Positions 63,887-64,000 of a DNA stretch of 64,000 nucleotides are shown piece after piece. The translations under genes were made by a program, and so were the position numbers. The first letter of the stretch is position 1; the number at the start of each line of letters is the position of its first letter. Source of the DNA: Gaiella sp. (GTDB lineage: Bacteria > Actinomycetota > Thermoleophilia > Gaiellales > Gaiellaceae); contig JAOSJZ010000001.1 in assembly GCA_027493885.1 (NCBI GenBank), forward strand, positions 62,001 to 126,000, written 5' to 3'. The notes below the pieces were generated by a model, which was given only the letters and a program-made list of their open reading frames with translations, was not told the DNA's origin and searched no databases.

Positions 63887-64000
63887 ATGGGTGCTTCCTC
63901 CGGCTGGAACCTGGTGGCGCGTCGGCCTCCGCGGGTGCGCGTCGCGCCGAAGCGGCCGGCGCGCCACCTCGTGAGCGTCCCCTGCGGCGAGCCCGCCGAG
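63887..64000 (+). CDS. Start of an unrecognised ORF, cut by the window end
   Basis: From ATG 63887 the frame reads MGASSGWNLVARRPPRVRV, then a basic stretch APKRPARHLVSVPCGEPAE up to the last base. There is no family match and only a weak ribosome site, so it may not be a gene. Confidence 0.25.
   Translation, partial: MGASSGWNLVARRPPRVRVAPKRPARHLVSVPCGEPAE

Overview
This is a high-GC window, with many GTG starts, ATGA/GTGA-type overlapping stop/start codons and several leaderless-looking promoters. It fits an actinomycetote. The cell-surface Ig-like repeats with a YQWxRC core, the abundant F420-type oxidoreductase and xanthine-dehydrogenase-family genes, and the APC-Usp fusions suggest class Thermoleophilia (Gaiellales/Solirubrobacterales-like). 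That placement is inference and was not tested.

Layout. (1) 1-2346: the end of a membrane H+-pyrophosphatase, then a bidirectional terminator and a 5'-truncated Ig-repeat surface protein. (2) 2504-12218: a cation-homeostasis island with two APC permeases fused to universal-stress domains, two RCK (TrkA-type) proteins, a KhtU/KhtT-like K+/H+ antiporter pair, and TrkH/TrkA on the opposite strand. (3) 12299-25826: housekeeping and mixed genes: a PQQ-type sugar dehydrogenase, an MBL-fold protein, VanZ, a patch of decayed genes, a cobalamin riboswitch driving btuFCD, a UvrD/PcrA helicase carrying a mini-intein inside helicase motif III, an Eis-like acetyltransferase, type 2 isopentenyl-diphosphate isomerase and an aminotransferase. 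(4) 25867-54586: a large catabolic regulon. Six copies of an 18-bp near-palindrome, TATCTT-N6-AAGATA, sit at the promoters of an F420/LLM oxidoreductase-hyuA-hyuB-amidohydrolase operon, a SsuABC-type transporter operon ending in a marR gene, a divergent SDR/coxL pair, a ubiD-coxMSL-VOC-ubiX operon, a divergent flavin-oxidase-like/MFS pair, and a second UbiX-like gene divergent from a dipeptide-type ABC operon that ends in an HpcH-type aldolase. The set reads as uptake, molybdenum hydroxylation, reduction, cyclic amide hydrolysis, prenyl-FMN-dependent decarboxylation and aldol cleavage of one heterocyclic or aromatic carboxylate whose identity cannot be read from the DNA. (5) 54587-56127: a second aminotransferase and tRNA-Val(GAC). 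(6) 56102-63392: a compact integrative element of about 7.3 kb in the tRNA-Val 3' end, bounded by a perfect 26-bp direct repeat, with tyrosine integrase, excisionase-like HTH, DUF3631-type ATPase, Toprim protein, serine resolvase, unknown proteins, and a lipoprotein/coiled-coil cargo pair. (7) 63393-64000: host chromosome again, with a small Cys-rich protein and the start of an unrecognised ORF.

Quality note. Five genes carry a single-base frameshift at a G or C homopolymer of 4-5 bases (7379, 24844, 30355, 37002, 52582). The uniform pattern points to sequence or assembly error more than to real decay, so these genes are annotated as interrupted but probably functional.
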